Assembly (NCBI GenBank): GCA_028683855.1
Contig: JAQUHA010000005.1
Coordinates: 62,001-126,000 of the forward strand
Origin: Desulfuromonadaceae bacterium
Lineage (GTDB): Bacteria; Desulfobacterota; Desulfuromonadia; Geobacterales; Pseudopelobacteraceae
Direction: 5' to 3'
DNA length: 64,000 nucleotides
The notes beneath the pieces are model-generated. The model had not been told where the DNA came from. It saw nothing but the letters and a program-made list of their open reading frames with translations, and did not search any database. Shown here piece after piece: positions 1 to 12,556 of this stretch (positions are counted from its first letter, which is position 1; each line of letters starts with the position of its first letter). A program made the position numbers and the translations under genes.

Positions 1-448
1 CGCCAACCCTTACATCCATCTCCGAATACTGCCCCATATGCAGCTGCCAGAGAAGGTGATCAATCAATGTACCTTTCTTGGTCAGGAGGTTTTCAAAGGA
101 TGGGCGTTCATCATCACCGCCATACTGTTGCTCACCCGAGCTATAATTGTATCCATCAAGATAACTGTCCCAATCGCGCAGGGTTTCTTCCCCGGTTTCA
201 ACCTCATGAAAATCTACAGAATCTTTTGCCGGTTCTATCTCTTGCTCTGCAACCTCAAGTGTGTCTGGCTCATGTATCTCTTCCTGCTCCGTTGTCTCTT
301 CCAGCAGTGGATTTTCCTCAAGTTCCTGAACAACAAGCTCCTGAAGCTCCATACGTGTCAACTGTAGCAGCTTTATAGCCTGCTGCAGCTGAGGAGTCAT
401 TACCAGCTGCTGAGACATTTTAAGTTGTTGACGCATCTCCATTGCCAT
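1..448 (-). CDS. rpoN: RNA polymerase sigma-54 factor RpoN, N-terminal part (runs off the window edge)
   Basis: Reverse-strand translation from the ATG at 448 gives MAMEMRQQLKMSQQLVMTPQLQQAIKLLQLTRMELQELVVQELEENPLLEE..., the sigma-54 region I signature. It lies directly downstream of lptB. Missing from the ORF track because it is truncated. Confidence 0.93.
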   Translation of the reverse strand, partial: MAMEMRQQLKMSQQLVMTPQLQQAIKLLQLTRMELQELVVQELEENPLLEETTEQEEIHEPDTLEVAEQEIEPAKDSVDFHEVETGEETLRDWDSYLDGYNYSSGEQQYGGDDERPSFENLLTKKGTLIDHLLWQLHMGQYSEMDVRVG

Positions 449-460
449 TAGACGCTTACC

Positions 461-1201
461 TCAAAGCTTGAAATCTTTCCCGAGATAAATCTCCCGGGCC
501 TTCTCACTTTCTGAAATTTCGTTCGGAGTTCCATGTTCAAGCACTACACCACCGTTCAGAATATAGGCTGAATCGCATACACCCAGAGTTTCCCTTACGT
601 TATGATCAGAAATAAGCACGCCAATATTTTTATTCTTCAATGAAACGATCAATCCTTGAATATCTGCAACCGCAATTGGGTCAATACCTGCAAACGGCTC
701 ATCAAGTAAAATAAAAGCAGGATTTGTAATGAGCGCACGAGCTATTTCAACTCGTCGTCGTTCGCCCCCTGAAAGTGCATACCCCCTGGATGAGGCTATA
801 TGTGTAATTGAAAACTCCTCCAGTAACTGTTCCATTCTAAGTAATCTGCGTTTTTTATCACTCTCTACCGTTTGAATAATCGCCATAAGATTATCGGCAA
901 CTGTAAGTTTCCTAAAAACCGACGCTTCCTGAGGAAGATAACTGATTCCACACCTGGCTCTTTGGTACATGGGTAATTCAGTAATTTCCTGCTCGCCTAA
1001 ATAAACATGACCGCTATCAGGCTGAGCCAACCCAACCACCATATAAAAAGTAGTTGTTTTTCCGGCACCGTTTGGCCCCAGAAGACCGACAACAGAGCCT
1101 GAAGTAATTGAAATGTTCACACCTGCAACAACCTGACGACTACCGTAGCTTTTCTTTAATGATTCTGTCCAGAGCCTTGATGTGTTAAGGATTTCCGACA
1201 T
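461..1201 (-). CDS. lptB: LPS export ABC transporter ATP-binding protein
   Basis: Walker A GPNGAGKTT, signature LSGGERRRVEIARAL, context lptA/rpoN. Confidence 0.95.
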   Translation of the reverse strand: MSEILNTSRLWTESLKKSYGSRQVVAGVNISITSGSVVGLLGPNGAGKTTTFYMVVGLAQPDSGHVYLGEQEITELPMYQRARCGISYLPQEASVFRKLTVADNLMAIIQTVESDKKRRLLRMEQLLEEFSITHIASSRGYALSGGERRRVEIARALITNPAFILLDEPFAGIDPIAVADIQGLIVSLKNKNIGVLISDHNVRETLGVCDSAYILNGGVVLEHGTPNEISESEKAREIYLGKDFKL

Positions 1202-1709
1202 TTTTCTTCCTTGTCGGCTGATTAATTACAGCCTCTACTCGAGCTTTTGGGTCACCGCCACTAGACACTTCACTTTTTTCATCATCAACAAAATAAGTAA
1301 TTATCTTGCCGCTAATGCTGTCTCCACCGCTAACAACGCGTGGTGAACCTGTCAGAACAATGCGACCACTGCGACTTTCATAAACAGCCTGATCAGCAAA
1401 ACCGGTTCTGTTCAGCTGAATTATTCTTACATTTCCCTGTGCTTCAACCTTATCCACATCCCCTTTTTGATCAGAATAGTTGACTATAAGCTTATCAGAA
1501 AATATTGTGATATCAGCCTGTTTCGCAACCACCCTACCAACAAAAACGGCAGTTTTCCCTTTATTATCAGCGCTCATCTCATTTGATTTTACGGTAATTG
1601 GCAGGCTCGATCTATCAGTAGCGGCGTTAGATGCCGCCAAAGCAGGCGACACAAATGCCGAACAGAAAAAACCGGCTAAAATTAAACAGTTAAAATATAG
1701 TTTCATCAT
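1185..1709 (-). CDS. lptA: LPS transport periplasmic protein LptA (OstA-like)
   Basis: Signal peptide plus OstA-like fold sequence; 17-nt overlap with lptB. Confidence 0.85.
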   Translation of the reverse strand: MMKLYFNCLILAGFFCSAFVSPALAASNAATDRSSLPITVKSNEMSADNKGKTAVFVGRVVAKQADITIFSDKLIVNYSDQKGDVDKVEAQGNVRIIQLNRTGFADQAVYESRSGRIVLTGSPRVVSGGDSISGKIITYFVDDEKSEVSSGGDPKARVEAVINQPTRKKNVGNP

Positions 1710-1762
1710 TTATACCTGACAAAAGAGTAGATGGTAGCTGCAAGCAATAGAAATCCTTTTAT

Positions 1763-2332
1763 CTAATCCGGAACTATTGAAGCAACAATAGCTGAATGAA
1801 AATGCGCCAACTGTTTTTTTACCCCAAAATCCATACCTGTCGCAGTAAGCTTCATCCTCTGCTGCATGAATGTCACGCTATCCTCTGTACTTAACTGTCC
1901 GGATGCGCCGGTATAAATTATTGAAGCTGTCTCAAAACTTGCACCATCTTCTGATGCCACATGAACATTACCGTTAAGCAGAACATTTTTTAAGGTACTG
2001 GAATACTCGCCGCTATCAGCTGTCACAGTTATTGCGCCTTTAGCTCCATCCCCCTTGAAAATCATACGGATGCTTTTAAGATACGCCTTGTCACCGGTTT
2101 TATCGTAATTAACATTTTCAGCGACCAGCTCCCAAGCTACAACCCCATCCTGCATTTCCGAAAAACGTGCTTTTTTAAGGGCAATATCAACATTTTGTGG
2201 GAGCTGTTGATTGACAGTATTTCGAACCGCAGGCTTGTCCGATGCATTCCTGTAAAGCAGAACGGAGACACCGATAATAGCAACAGTGACAAGCAGCGAG
2301 AGTAAAAGTCTGATATAAGCGTTTGATGCCAT
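1763..2332 (-). CDS. lptC: LPS export protein LptC
   Basis: Single N-terminal TM, LptC-like sequence, position upstream of lptA. Confidence 0.8.
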   Translation of the reverse strand: MASNAYIRLLLSLLVTVAIIGVSVLLYRNASDKPAVRNTVNQQLPQNVDIALKKARFSEMQDGVVAWELVAENVNYDKTGDKAYLKSIRMIFKGDGAKGAITVTADSGEYSSTLKNVLLNGNVHVASEDGASFETASIIYTGASGQLSTEDSVTFMQQRMKLTATGMDFGVKKQLAHFHSAIVASIVPD

Positions 2333-2414
2333 AATAGGTGGGAACTATACCATTGAGGAGAGATGCTGTCTAGCAGAACGTGACATAATTTATTTTTTGG
2401 CATAGAGATTGAAT

Positions 2415-2933
2415 CTATGCCAGTTCATATCGATCAGATATATCACTCCAGAGACCACGCCCTTTAAGAATCATATCGCAGACTTCTCGAACAGCACCGC
2501 ATCCACCGGCAGCAGATGTAACATAATAAGCCGCATTACGAGCTTCCGGCAGAGCATCAGATGGAGCGGCTGCAAAGGCAACCCTCCGCATAACCGGAAC
2601 ATCAATAACGTCATCTCCGACATAAGCAATCTGACTGTCAACAAAACCTGTCTTCAATTTTATATCATCATAGCTTTCCAGTTTTTTAAGTGACCCCTGG
2701 TACAGCAAATCTATACCAAGCTCTTTAGCCCTCAGATCAACAACTTTAGAGGATCTGCCCGTTATTATGCCAACTTGAATACCATAACGCTGGAGCATCT
2801 TGATTCCATGGCCATCCTTAACATTAAAAACTTTCGTCTCCAATCCATTAGCATCATAGATAATACCACCGTTAGTCATAACACCGTCAACGTCGAGTAA
2901 AAGCAGACGTATTTCCTTCAACCTATCATTCAT
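2415..2933 (-). CDS. kdsC: 3-deoxy-D-manno-octulosonate 8-phosphate phosphatase (HAD family)
   Basis: LLLDVDGVMTNG HAD motif; Kdo gene cluster. Confidence 0.92.
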   Translation of the reverse strand: MNDRLKEIRLLLLDVDGVMTNGGIIYDANGLETKVFNVKDGHGIKMLQRYGIQVGIITGRSSKVVDLRAKELGIDLLYQGSLKKLESYDDIKLKTGFVDSQIAYVGDDVIDVPVMRRVAFAAAPSDALPEARNAAYYVTSAAGGCGAVREVCDMILKGRGLWSDISDRYELA

Positions 2934-3901
2934 TATGCAATACCAGCCTTAAGAATATCATGCAGATGGATTATGCCGCATGGTGAAGGGTCAAGATCAT
3001 CATTAAACACAAAAAGAGAGGTGATGGCTCGCTGTTCCATAATTTTCAATGCCGCTGCGGCAAGTTCTGTTCGTTTAATCCTTAGCGGACCATGCTTCAT
3101 AATAGCTGCTGCCTTCTGGTTCAGAATATCAAAACCCTTTTCAAGTGACCTACGCAGGTCACCATCGGTAATAACTCCCTTCAAAGCACCGACTGAGTCA
3201 CAAACGCCTGTAACACCAAGCCCCTTTTCAGTTATTACAAACAAAGCATCCTTCATAAGAGTGTCTTCCTCAACCATAGGAACAGCTTCTGCTGAATGCA
3301 TAAGATCTTCAATTCTTAAAATAAGTTTTTTGCCTAATGCACCACCAGGGTGAAAAATCGCAAAATCCTCTGCCTTAAAGCCCCGTTTCTGCAACAACGC
3401 AACCGAGAGAGCATCACCCATTGCAAGCGTTGCTGTAGTAGATGCAGTTGGTGCCAATCCAAGTGGACAGGCTTCCTCCTGAACCGATACATCAAGAAAA
3501 ACATCACTCAATTTAGCGAGATTTGATGCAGGATTGCCGCTCATAGCAACAAGGTGGGCGCCCAGACGCTTTATTGATGGGAGAATCCTCAGCATTTCCT
3601 CAGTCTCCCCGCTGTTGGAGATTGCTATAACGACATCTCCTGACATTATCATGCCGAGATCGCCATGAATCCCTTCAGCAGGATGCAGAAAGAAAGCCGG
3701 AGTACCGGTAGACGCCATAGTCGATGCAATTTTCTGCCCTACAAGTCCGGACTTGCCCATACCGCTTAGAATCACACGCCCCTTGCTGGAGAGTATTAAT
3801 TCAATAGCCTGTTCAAATGAGCTGTCAATACGTTCCGCCATGGCAGACAGAGCCAGAGATTCGACCATTATAACTCTACGCGCCTCTTCGATTACATTCA
3901 T
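2933..3901 (-). CDS. kdsD: D-arabinose 5-phosphate isomerase (KpsF/GutQ), SIS + CBS
   Basis: [35 protein letters not shown] motif and CBS pair. Confidence 0.93.
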   Translation of the reverse strand: MNVIEEARRVIMVESLALSAMAERIDSSFEQAIELILSSKGRVILSGMGKSGLVGQKIASTMASTGTPAFFLHPAEGIHGDLGMIMSGDVVIAISNSGETEEMLRILPSIKRLGAHLVAMSGNPASNLAKLSDVFLDVSVQEEACPLGLAPTASTTATLAMGDALSVALLQKRGFKAEDFAIFHPGGALGKKLILRIEDLMHSAEAVPMVEEDTLMKDALFVITEKGLGVTGVCDSVGALKGVITDGDLRRSLEKGFDILNQKAAAIMKHGPLRIKRTELAAAALKIMEQRAITSLFVFNDDLDPSPCGIIHLHDILKAGIA

Positions 3902-4731
3902 AAAGCCGCCCTATGCTTAACCAGAGAATCAAGGCTTTTCAATATATTAAGTAGCGACGGCAATTCATTGAGAGGTATGGAATTTGGACCGTCACAGAAC
4001 GCCTTATCCGGATCTTCGTGTACTTCCATGAAAACACCGTCAATCCCGGTAGCAACCGCAGCACGAGACAGATATTCAACGAATTCACGTTGACCACCCG
4101 AACTGTCACCCTGCCCACCAGGCAACTGAACACTATGAGTAGCGTCAAAAACAACCGGATATCCCGTGGCACGCATAACGGGGAAACTCCTCATATCGAC
4201 AACAAGGTTGTTATAACCGAAAGAGGCACCTCTCTCTGTAAGAATAATATTCTCGTTACCACTTGCAGCAATTTTTCCGGCAACATTTTTCATATCCCAC
4301 GGAGCAAGAAACTGCCCTTTTTTAACATTTATAATTCTGCCACTCTTAGCCGCAGCAATTAAAAGATCGGTCTGGCGACAGAGAAAAGCCGGTATCTGAA
4401 GAATATCAAGCACCTCTGCAGCAGGCGCTATCTGTTCAATGGAGTGTACGTCCGAAATAACAGGAACCCCCAGAGTCTCCTTTACTTTCCGCAGAATGGA
4501 AAGCCCGTCACGAATTCCCGGCCCTCGATAGGCATTTACAGAAGTACGGTTAGCTTTATCGTACGAAGCCTTAAACACTAAAGGGATTGAAAGACCGTAA
4601 CATATTGTCATCAAGCGTTCTGCATGACGCAGGGTAGCCGCTTCATTTTCTATGACACAGGGACCGGCAATAAGCACCAGAGGGCGATTTCCACCTATTT
4701 TTACATTTCCGGATACTATTTCACGTGTCAT
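3898..4731 (-). CDS. kdsA: 3-deoxy-8-phosphooctulonate synthase
   Basis: [31 protein letters not shown] motifs. Confidence 0.95.
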   Translation of the reverse strand: MTREIVSGNVKIGGNRPLVLIAGPCVIENEAATLRHAERLMTICYGLSIPLVFKASYDKANRTSVNAYRGPGIRDGLSILRKVKETLGVPVISDVHSIEQIAPAAEVLDILQIPAFLCRQTDLLIAAAKSGRIINVKKGQFLAPWDMKNVAGKIAASGNENIILTERGASFGYNNLVVDMRSFPVMRATGYPVVFDATHSVQLPGGQGDSSGGQREFVEYLSRAAVATGIDGVFMEVHEDPDKAFCDGPNSIPLNELPSLLNILKSLDSLVKHRAAL

Positions 4732-4734
4732 AAG

Positions 4735-6378
<1,644 letters not shown>

Positions 6379-6394
6379 TTATTTATAATCACAA

Positions 6395-7159
6395 TTATAG
6401 CCTTAATTTACGGAACTGCTCCTGCGCTTTCTGCAGATCTTCAGCAGTATCAACACCAATTGACTCAAATTCAGTTTCAACCACCCTTATTTTAATACCG
6501 TTCTCAAGAGCTCTAAGCTGCTCAAGTTTCTCAGAAATTTCCAGAAAAGTCGGTGGGGTGGCAGCATATTTGAGAAGAAAATCACGCCGGAAAACATACA
6601 GCCCCACATGCTTGTAACAGAGCAGCTTACCACTGCAGAACGATTCATCTTTCAGATCTTTCCACTTATCGCGGAAAAACGGCAACGGCGACCTTGAAAA
6701 ATAAAGTGCATCTCCTCGATTGTCGGTCACTACCTTGACTACGTTTGGCGAAAGGAAATCATGCAGACATTTGATGCGTGTTTTTAGAGTACCCATCTTT
6801 AGATCGGGCTCTTCAAGAAATGGCTGGATAGCCATATCTATCATTGCCGGATCTATCAGAGGTTCATCCCCTTGAACATTTACAATTATGTCTGAATCAA
6901 GCCTTGCTGCTACCTCCGCCAGACGGTCAGTACCGGTTTCATGGTCTGTTGAGGTCATAATAGCCTCACCACCAATACTGTTGACTGCATCCGCAATTCT
7001 AGGATCGTCAGTTGCCACAATAACACGACTGATAAGCCCCGAAAGCGCGGTACGTTCATAAACATGCTGAATCATCGGACGTCCGTCAATTTCAGCCAGG
7101 GCTTTCCCCGGAAAACGGGTTGAGGCGTAACGGGCAGGTATAACCGCTGTAATATTCAT
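6395..7159 (-). CDS. kdsB: 3-deoxy-manno-octulosonate cytidylyltransferase
   Basis: [24 protein letters not shown]. Confidence 0.96.
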   Translation of the reverse strand: MNITAVIPARYASTRFPGKALAEIDGRPMIQHVYERTALSGLISRVIVATDDPRIADAVNSIGGEAIMTSTDHETGTDRLAEVAARLDSDIIVNVQGDEPLIDPAMIDMAIQPFLEEPDLKMGTLKTRIKCLHDFLSPNVVKVVTDNRGDALYFSRSPLPFFRDKWKDLKDESFCSGKLLCYKHVGLYVFRRDFLLKYAATPPTFLEISEKLEQLRALENGIKIRVVETEFESIGVDTAEDLQKAQEQFRKLRL

Positions 7160-7556
7160 TCAATACAACCTTTTAACTTAGTGGAATAATGATGTAAAGC
7201 TTTGCAGATCCTGTGGTAGGACGTGGCAGGTTAACGTAAAAGGATGGGTGTGTCAAGGCAACAAACAACTGTAGGGAACCATAGGTTTGCAGTTAATACT
7301 GAAAATTTTCCGTATAAATATTAAGTCTCGTTCTATAGAACTGCATACATAAACTTATCTGTTTAAGCGTCTCTTTTCCTCTTTACTTTTATTGTTATAA
7401 AAATGTTTTACAGCAGTCTACAACTGACATAGTAATCACTCCCCTAAAACAATCAGAATCAAACGGTTGACCAGCATCACCAAATTGACTACTATCTGCT
7501 CTGCCATTTAGACGAGGCAACATCAAAATTATCTTTTACGGCGGTATTTAAATTTC

Positions 7557-8963
7557 ATGCACTCATATCCGTACACCATAACAATTTCCTCCGAAAAAGG
7601 GGGGGTTGGAAAAACAACCCTTGCCACTAATCTGGCAATCTATCTGAAAGCAATGCGTGAAGATCTGCCGGTCACCATATTCTCGTTTGATAACCACTTC
7701 ACGATAGACAAAATGTTTGAGCTTCAAAAAAGGGGGGAGAACTCCAAAGATGTACACTCACTCCTTATGGCTGAAAAAGCTGCTGCTGTGGTTGAAACAG
7801 GACAGTATGGGGTCAACTACATACGCTCTTCTACAGAGCTTGGCGATATACATGAGAAGTTCAAAGGACCTATGACACTTACCAGAATGCTGGCTGAATC
7901 GGGCATTTCAGGAATTATAATAATTGACACAAGACCTGATCTTAACATACTGACTCAAAATGCACTTTATGCCGCTGACAGAGTATTGATTCCAGTCAAA
8001 GATCTGCCAAGTCTTGAAAACTGCAAGAATATTTTTGCACTATTCGATCAACGCGGAATTGATAAAAAATCACTTGCCCTGATACCCTGCCTGATCGACG
8101 AACGAATAAAGTTTGAAGGGATATTCAAAGATCAGAAAACTTTGCTACGTGCAATAGCTGTAAACAGAGGATATCGCTGTCTGGACTCTTTCATTTCAAA
8201 AAGCCCTAAAGTTGAAAGCCTTAACACAAATCCTGACGGCAAAATCTATCCAATCCTTACCCATGCGCGCGGCACCGATGTTCATGGTCAATTTATGGAA
8301 ATAAGCAGAGATGTTTTAAGGAGTGTAGACGCAACCGAAGAAACTCGTGCCTGCCTCTACAGCAGATGGCTGCAGGAGAAAGAGGCAAACAAGAAGGAAT
8401 CTTATCTGGCAAGGCTTGAAGGGTTGACGGAGCGCTGTCTGATATGCGGAGGTGTCCTTGCGGAGCAACCTGATGACCGAAGTTTTTACTTTGAAACCTC
8501 TGACCGCTCATCCCGTGGTTTTCTTCATGGTAACTGTGTCAGCAAGATGCTCTGTTCGACACTATACGGATTACACGATAATGACCCGGCATTCGATTCA
8601 GCTAGAGCCCTTGTTGCCGACAAGGTGACTAGAGGAGTATCACTTCTCCTGCCTCGAATAAACTTTGACAACTGTCAACTTGACTACCGCCAATTTAATA
8701 TGTCAGGAGAACTGATTCTGCAGAAGAATGTTGCAATGCCAGGCTTTGATGCGGGAATATTCAACGGTGTAAATGACCGTTTATACCTCCTCCTGAATGA
8801 GGCTTTGGCAGGATTTGAGGGGGCATTAAGGAAAGAGAGCTGGCTGTCCGTTTATCCTGTAGATCCGGGTAATCCTGAAGCCGTACTGCATGAAGAATCG
8901 TACAAGATGATACACAAACTTCAAAAGCATTTTGCAACTACGCTTAAACAAACTATTTTATAA
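7557..8963 (+). CDS. Orphan ParA/MinD-family ATPase with C-terminal Cys/His-containing extension
   Basis: ISSEKGGVGKTTLATNLA deviant Walker A; C-terminal CLICGG...HGNC. Confidence 0.8.
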   Translation: MHSYPYTITISSEKGGVGKTTLATNLAIYLKAMREDLPVTIFSFDNHFTIDKMFELQKRGENSKDVHSLLMAEKAAAVVETGQYGVNYIRSSTELGDIHEKFKGPMTLTRMLAESGISGIIIIDTRPDLNILTQNALYAADRVLIPVKDLPSLENCKNIFALFDQRGIDKKSLALIPCLIDERIKFEGIFKDQKTLLRAIAVNRGYRCLDSFISKSPKVESLNTNPDGKIYPILTHARGTDVHGQFMEISRDVLRSVDATEETRACLYSRWLQEKEANKKESYLARLEGLTERCLICGGVLAEQPDDRSFYFETSDRSSRGFLHGNCVSKMLCSTLYGLHDNDPAFDSARALVADKVTRGVSLLLPRINFDNCQLDYRQFNMSGELILQKNVAMPGFDAGIFNGVNDRLYLLLNEALAGFEGALRKESWLSVYPVDPGNPEAVLHEESYKMIHKLQKHFATTLKQTIL

Positions 8964-9936
8964 ACTGTGCAACAGGAACGATCTCAATCCCCTTGCCAGC
9001 CAACCCCGGCAGAGCGTAAGCGAGTGCCGCAATTGTTGCAGGGTGTGGATGACCGATAGCAATTGCACGACCATTTTTTCTGGCAGTTTTTACTGCCTGA
9101 TTCAACTGACCGAGAATATATTGCTGTTCCTGCTCATTATCCAGAAACACATTTCGTCTAACAGCCTTAACTCCTGCTTCGGCTGCAGCTTTCAATCCAA
9201 CGCTTTCCGAAGAGGTAACACTATCTACAAAAAAGAGATTTTTGTTTTTTAGCACCTTCATAACAGCTGTCATTTTATCTTCGTGTTCCGTAAACTCTGA
9301 TCCCATGTGGTTATTCACACCTATCGCCTCCGGGAATCTCAGAATATAATCAAACACTCTACCACCTATCTCACCGGAATCCATTGAAACAAGAAGCCCA
9401 TTGGACTCAAGACGCTGCCCCGGCCAACCCTTTGACTGCATTGGAATGTGTATGATCATGTCGATTTGCTGCGAAGCAGCATAAACCGCCACCTCCTTGT
9501 CAAAGCGAAGCCCCGGAATAATAGCAAAAGTCAAAGGGACTTTGATAGCAGCGAGAGATTTTGCCTGAAAAATACTGCTACCCATATCATCAATAATGAT
9601 TGCCAGTTTGGGATTCCCGCTGAATACTGGGTTCGGTATGTTATTTTTCGGGGTTACAATTAAAGGTGCATAATCTCCATCAGCTTTATACACCGGTGGA
9701 TGAGGGGGTATCGCCTCAGTTTTTTTAATACCGGTATCAGTATTAGCCGATAAAGAGGGGAAAACAGGTTTTGCATCAACAACCCGTTTTTTTTGAGGTG
9801 GGACATCTGTTTTTTTATTGGTAGTGACAATAAAGTATCCTGCCACAATCGCAGCAAAAAAAACCAGAATTACGAGCGCCGCCACCCGTGAACCGGATGG
9901 CGGCATCTTCTTTCTTCTATTTGGCTTAAGTGTCAT
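8953..9936 (-). CDS. Divergent polysaccharide deacetylase (YibQ-like)
   Basis: LAIIIDDMGSS...VPLTFAIIPG...GVNNHMGSEFT. Confidence 0.85.
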   Translation of the reverse strand: MTLKPNRRKKMPPSGSRVAALVILVFFAAIVAGYFIVTTNKKTDVPPQKKRVVDAKPVFPSLSANTDTGIKKTEAIPPHPPVYKADGDYAPLIVTPKNNIPNPVFSGNPKLAIIIDDMGSSIFQAKSLAAIKVPLTFAIIPGLRFDKEVAVYAASQQIDMIIHIPMQSKGWPGQRLESNGLLVSMDSGEIGGRVFDYILRFPEAIGVNNHMGSEFTEHEDKMTAVMKVLKNKNLFFVDSVTSSESVGLKAAAEAGVKAVRRNVFLDNEQEQQYILGQLNQAVKTARKNGRAIAIGHPHPATIAALAYALPGLAGKGIEIVPVAQFIK

Positions 9937-9949
9937 TACTTTTTGTTAT

Positions 9950-11323
9950 TTATTCAGCGTTTCCCATAGTCTTTATCAACTCCCACCCTTTTATAAGATC
10001 GAGTGCGCGGAGAACCTGATAATCATTCTTCAGATTATCTTCCAGTTTTGATATTACTTTTTCGGTTTTCTCATCCTTTTTGTCACTTGTTGTATCTTCT
10101 TTTTTGGATTCGCCTGATTCTGACTTATTCTCAGTTTCAAAATGATTGTCCAGATCCTTTTCACGAATGTGCATTGAATCTTTTTTGGCAGTTATTTTGG
10201 GAAGTTCAACCGCCTCAACAACGATATCCGGAGTTATTCCCTTTGCCTGTATGGAGCGCCCCTTGGGCGTGTAGTAACGAGCTGTTGTCAGACGCAGACC
10301 TGAATCATCAGACAACGGAATAATCGTCTGAACCGAACCTTTACCAAAACTCTGTGTTCCAAGAATAATTGCCCGCCTATGATCCTGAAGAGCACCCGCA
10401 ACAATTTCGGATGCGCTCGCACTTCCGCCGTTAATAACCACAACTATTGGATAGTTTGGTTCCTTAGCACTCTTTTTGGCGGTAAACTGCATTTTCGAAT
10501 CTTTCTCGCGACCCTCCGTGTAAACGATCATCTGCCCCGCCGGAACAAAATGATCTGCTACTTTAACAGCCTGATCAAGTAGTCCGCCGGGATCATTACG
10601 CATATCAAGAACCAACCCTTTAAGTTCGCCCTTATTTTCTTCCTTCATACTTTTAAGTGCAGCGGTAAGATCGTCGTCCGTTTTTTCCTGAAACTGTGCA
10701 ATACGGATATACGCGTATCCACCCTCCATCAAATGATAGCGGACACTCTTTACCTGAATCACATCACGGACAAGTGGAAACTCCTTTGGTTTTTCAAAAC
10801 TTTCACGCATGATCGTGAGTGTAACCTTAGTTCCTTTTACTCCACGCATACGCTTTACTGCATCATTTATATTCAGGTCTTTAGTAAATTTATCGTCAAT
10901 TTTAAGAATCATATCGCCAGCTTTAATACCGGCTTTAAAAGCGGGTGTATCCTCAATTGGTGAAATGACGGTAAGAACACCATCCTTAATTGATATTTCA
11001 ATTCCCAATCCGCCAAAGGCGCCTTTGGTATCTATTTTCATCTCTTTATAAGTATCCGGAGGCATAAATGAACTGTGCGGATCGAGTGACGAAAGCATTC
11101 CGTTTATCGCACCGTATATAAGTTTCTTTGTATCAATATCTTCAACGTAGCTTTTTTTGATTATTGCCATTACATCAGTGAACAACTCGATAGATTCGTA
11201 ATCGCTCCCCTTTGCTTCTGCCGAACTTCGCTCCTGGGAACTTATTATAAAGATGGATAAAAATGCTACCAACACAATAAAGCCAACTACTAATCTTGTT
11301 TTCTTACCACCCGAGTTACTCAT
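9950..11323 (-). CDS. C-terminal processing protease, S41 family (PDZ)
   Basis: GGLGIEI...PDZ...NDPGGLLDQA...GSASASEIVAGALQDH. Confidence 0.93.
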   Translation of the reverse strand: MSNSGGKKTRLVVGFIVLVAFLSIFIISSQERSSAEAKGSDYESIELFTDVMAIIKKSYVEDIDTKKLIYGAINGMLSSLDPHSSFMPPDTYKEMKIDTKGAFGGLGIEISIKDGVLTVISPIEDTPAFKAGIKAGDMILKIDDKFTKDLNINDAVKRMRGVKGTKVTLTIMRESFEKPKEFPLVRDVIQVKSVRYHLMEGGYAYIRIAQFQEKTDDDLTAALKSMKEENKGELKGLVLDMRNDPGGLLDQAVKVADHFVPAGQMIVYTEGREKDSKMQFTAKKSAKEPNYPIVVVINGGSASASEIVAGALQDHRRAIILGTQSFGKGSVQTIIPLSDDSGLRLTTARYYTPKGRSIQAKGITPDIVVEAVELPKITAKKDSMHIREKDLDNHFETENKSESGESKKEDTTSDKKDEKTEKVISKLEDNLKNDYQVLRALDLIKGWELIKTMGNAE

Positions 11324-11362
11324 CTGTTTCCTCCGAATATAATTATGCCGATTATGGCTTAG

Positions 11363-12556
11363 TTAGCGTACCCACGCAGCAGGGTTTACCGGCTTACCCT
11401 GATGACGTATTTCAAAATACAACATACTCCCCTTGGTTGAATCAAGATCGCCAACCGTACCGAGAGTTTCACGCTTGGCGACTTCGGCGCCAACCTTTTT
11501 AGTCAGTCTGGCGGCATGAGCATATAGACTGAAATACCCACCACCATGATCAACTATTATCATATTCCCAAAACCTTTAAAATAGTCAGCAAAAATTACC
11601 GTGCCTTCGTAAATAGACTTTATTTCAGTTCCACTTGAAGCAGAAATTGACAGCCCTTTGCTGAAAGTAAAAGAGTTAAATTCAGGGTGCTTATGCTTAC
11701 CGTAGGACTCTATTATTTCACCACTGACAGGAAGATTCATCCGCCCCTTCTGAGAAGCAAAACCTCGGTCCGGAACGGGTGGCAGTTCCACAAGCGGCTT
11801 CCCTTTAGATCCCGGCTTTTCGCGTTTTACAGCCTGCTTTCTCCTACTTAGGGCTTCAAGACGGTTCATCATAGCCTGAAGACGGGAAGCATTAGCCTGC
11901 AGCTCTTTCAGAGATGCTTCATAACTCTTGCGATCTTCACGCACCTTTCCCAGGTATGCAGCCTTCTTACTCTTCTCCTCTTCTATTTCACGTTTTTTCT
12001 GCTCAATCCCCTTCTTGATCCGCTCTTTTCTTAAAGCATCGCGCTCAAGAGTGGATTTAAGACTCTTAAGTTGCTCTATCTTATCGTTGTAATCACTGAA
12101 AATACGTTTGTCATTTTCAAGGATAGATCTCATATAACGTATATTTTCGGCAAGCTGGGGAAAAGACTCGGCAGAAAAAAACATTCTAAGAGCGCCAAGC
12201 TCTCCAGCCTTGTAGAGCGAAACCAGACGCCGCTCAATTTCAACCCTTTTATGATTTGCCTCTTCAGCAACTTTTTTAATTTCAAGCCCGGTTCGATCAA
12301 GACTTGATTCAACATATTTCAAATCAAGACTCATCTTACCAAGGTCAGACTCTTTCTGCTCAAGAGTTCTAAGAATTTCACGAAGCTCTGTAGAGACCTC
12401 TTCTTCAACCTTGCGGGTTTTTGTAATAAGCTGTTTCTGGGCTTTTATCTCGCGCTTGACCCCGCTCAACTCATCTTTAGGATTCTGCGCCACAGCAAAA
12501 GAGGTAAACAGGGCAAAGATCAGTACTGTTAAAAAACTCGCAGACCTCATCATCAA
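11363..12556 (-). CDS. EnvC-like coiled-coil M23 peptidase
   Basis: Signal peptide, coiled coil, C-terminal LytM domain (GTVIFADYFKGFGNMIIVDHGGGYFSLYAHA); downstream of ftsEX. Confidence 0.9.
   Translation of the reverse strand: MMMRSASFLTVLIFALFTSFAVAQNPKDELSGVKREIKAQKQLITKTRKVEEEVSTELREILRTLEQKESDLGKMSLDLKYVESSLDRTGLEIKKVAEEANHKRVEIERRLVSLYKAGELGALRMFFSAESFPQLAENIRYMRSILENDKRIFSDYNDKIEQLKSLKSTLERDALRKERIKKGIEQKKREIEEEKSKKAAYLGKVREDRKSYEASLKELQANASRLQAMMNRLEALSRRKQAVKREKPGSKGKPLVELPPVPDRGFASQKGRMNLPVSGEIIESYGKHKHPEFNSFTFSKGLSISASSGTEIKSIYEGTVIFADYFKGFGNMIIVDHGGGYFSLYAHAARLTKKVGAEVAKRETLGTVGDLDSTKGSMLYFEIRHQGKPVNPAAWVR

Noticed and set aside
38-378. Plus-strand ORFs 38-367 and 67-378
   Set aside because: Antisense to the clearly homologous rpoN N-terminus on the minus strand.
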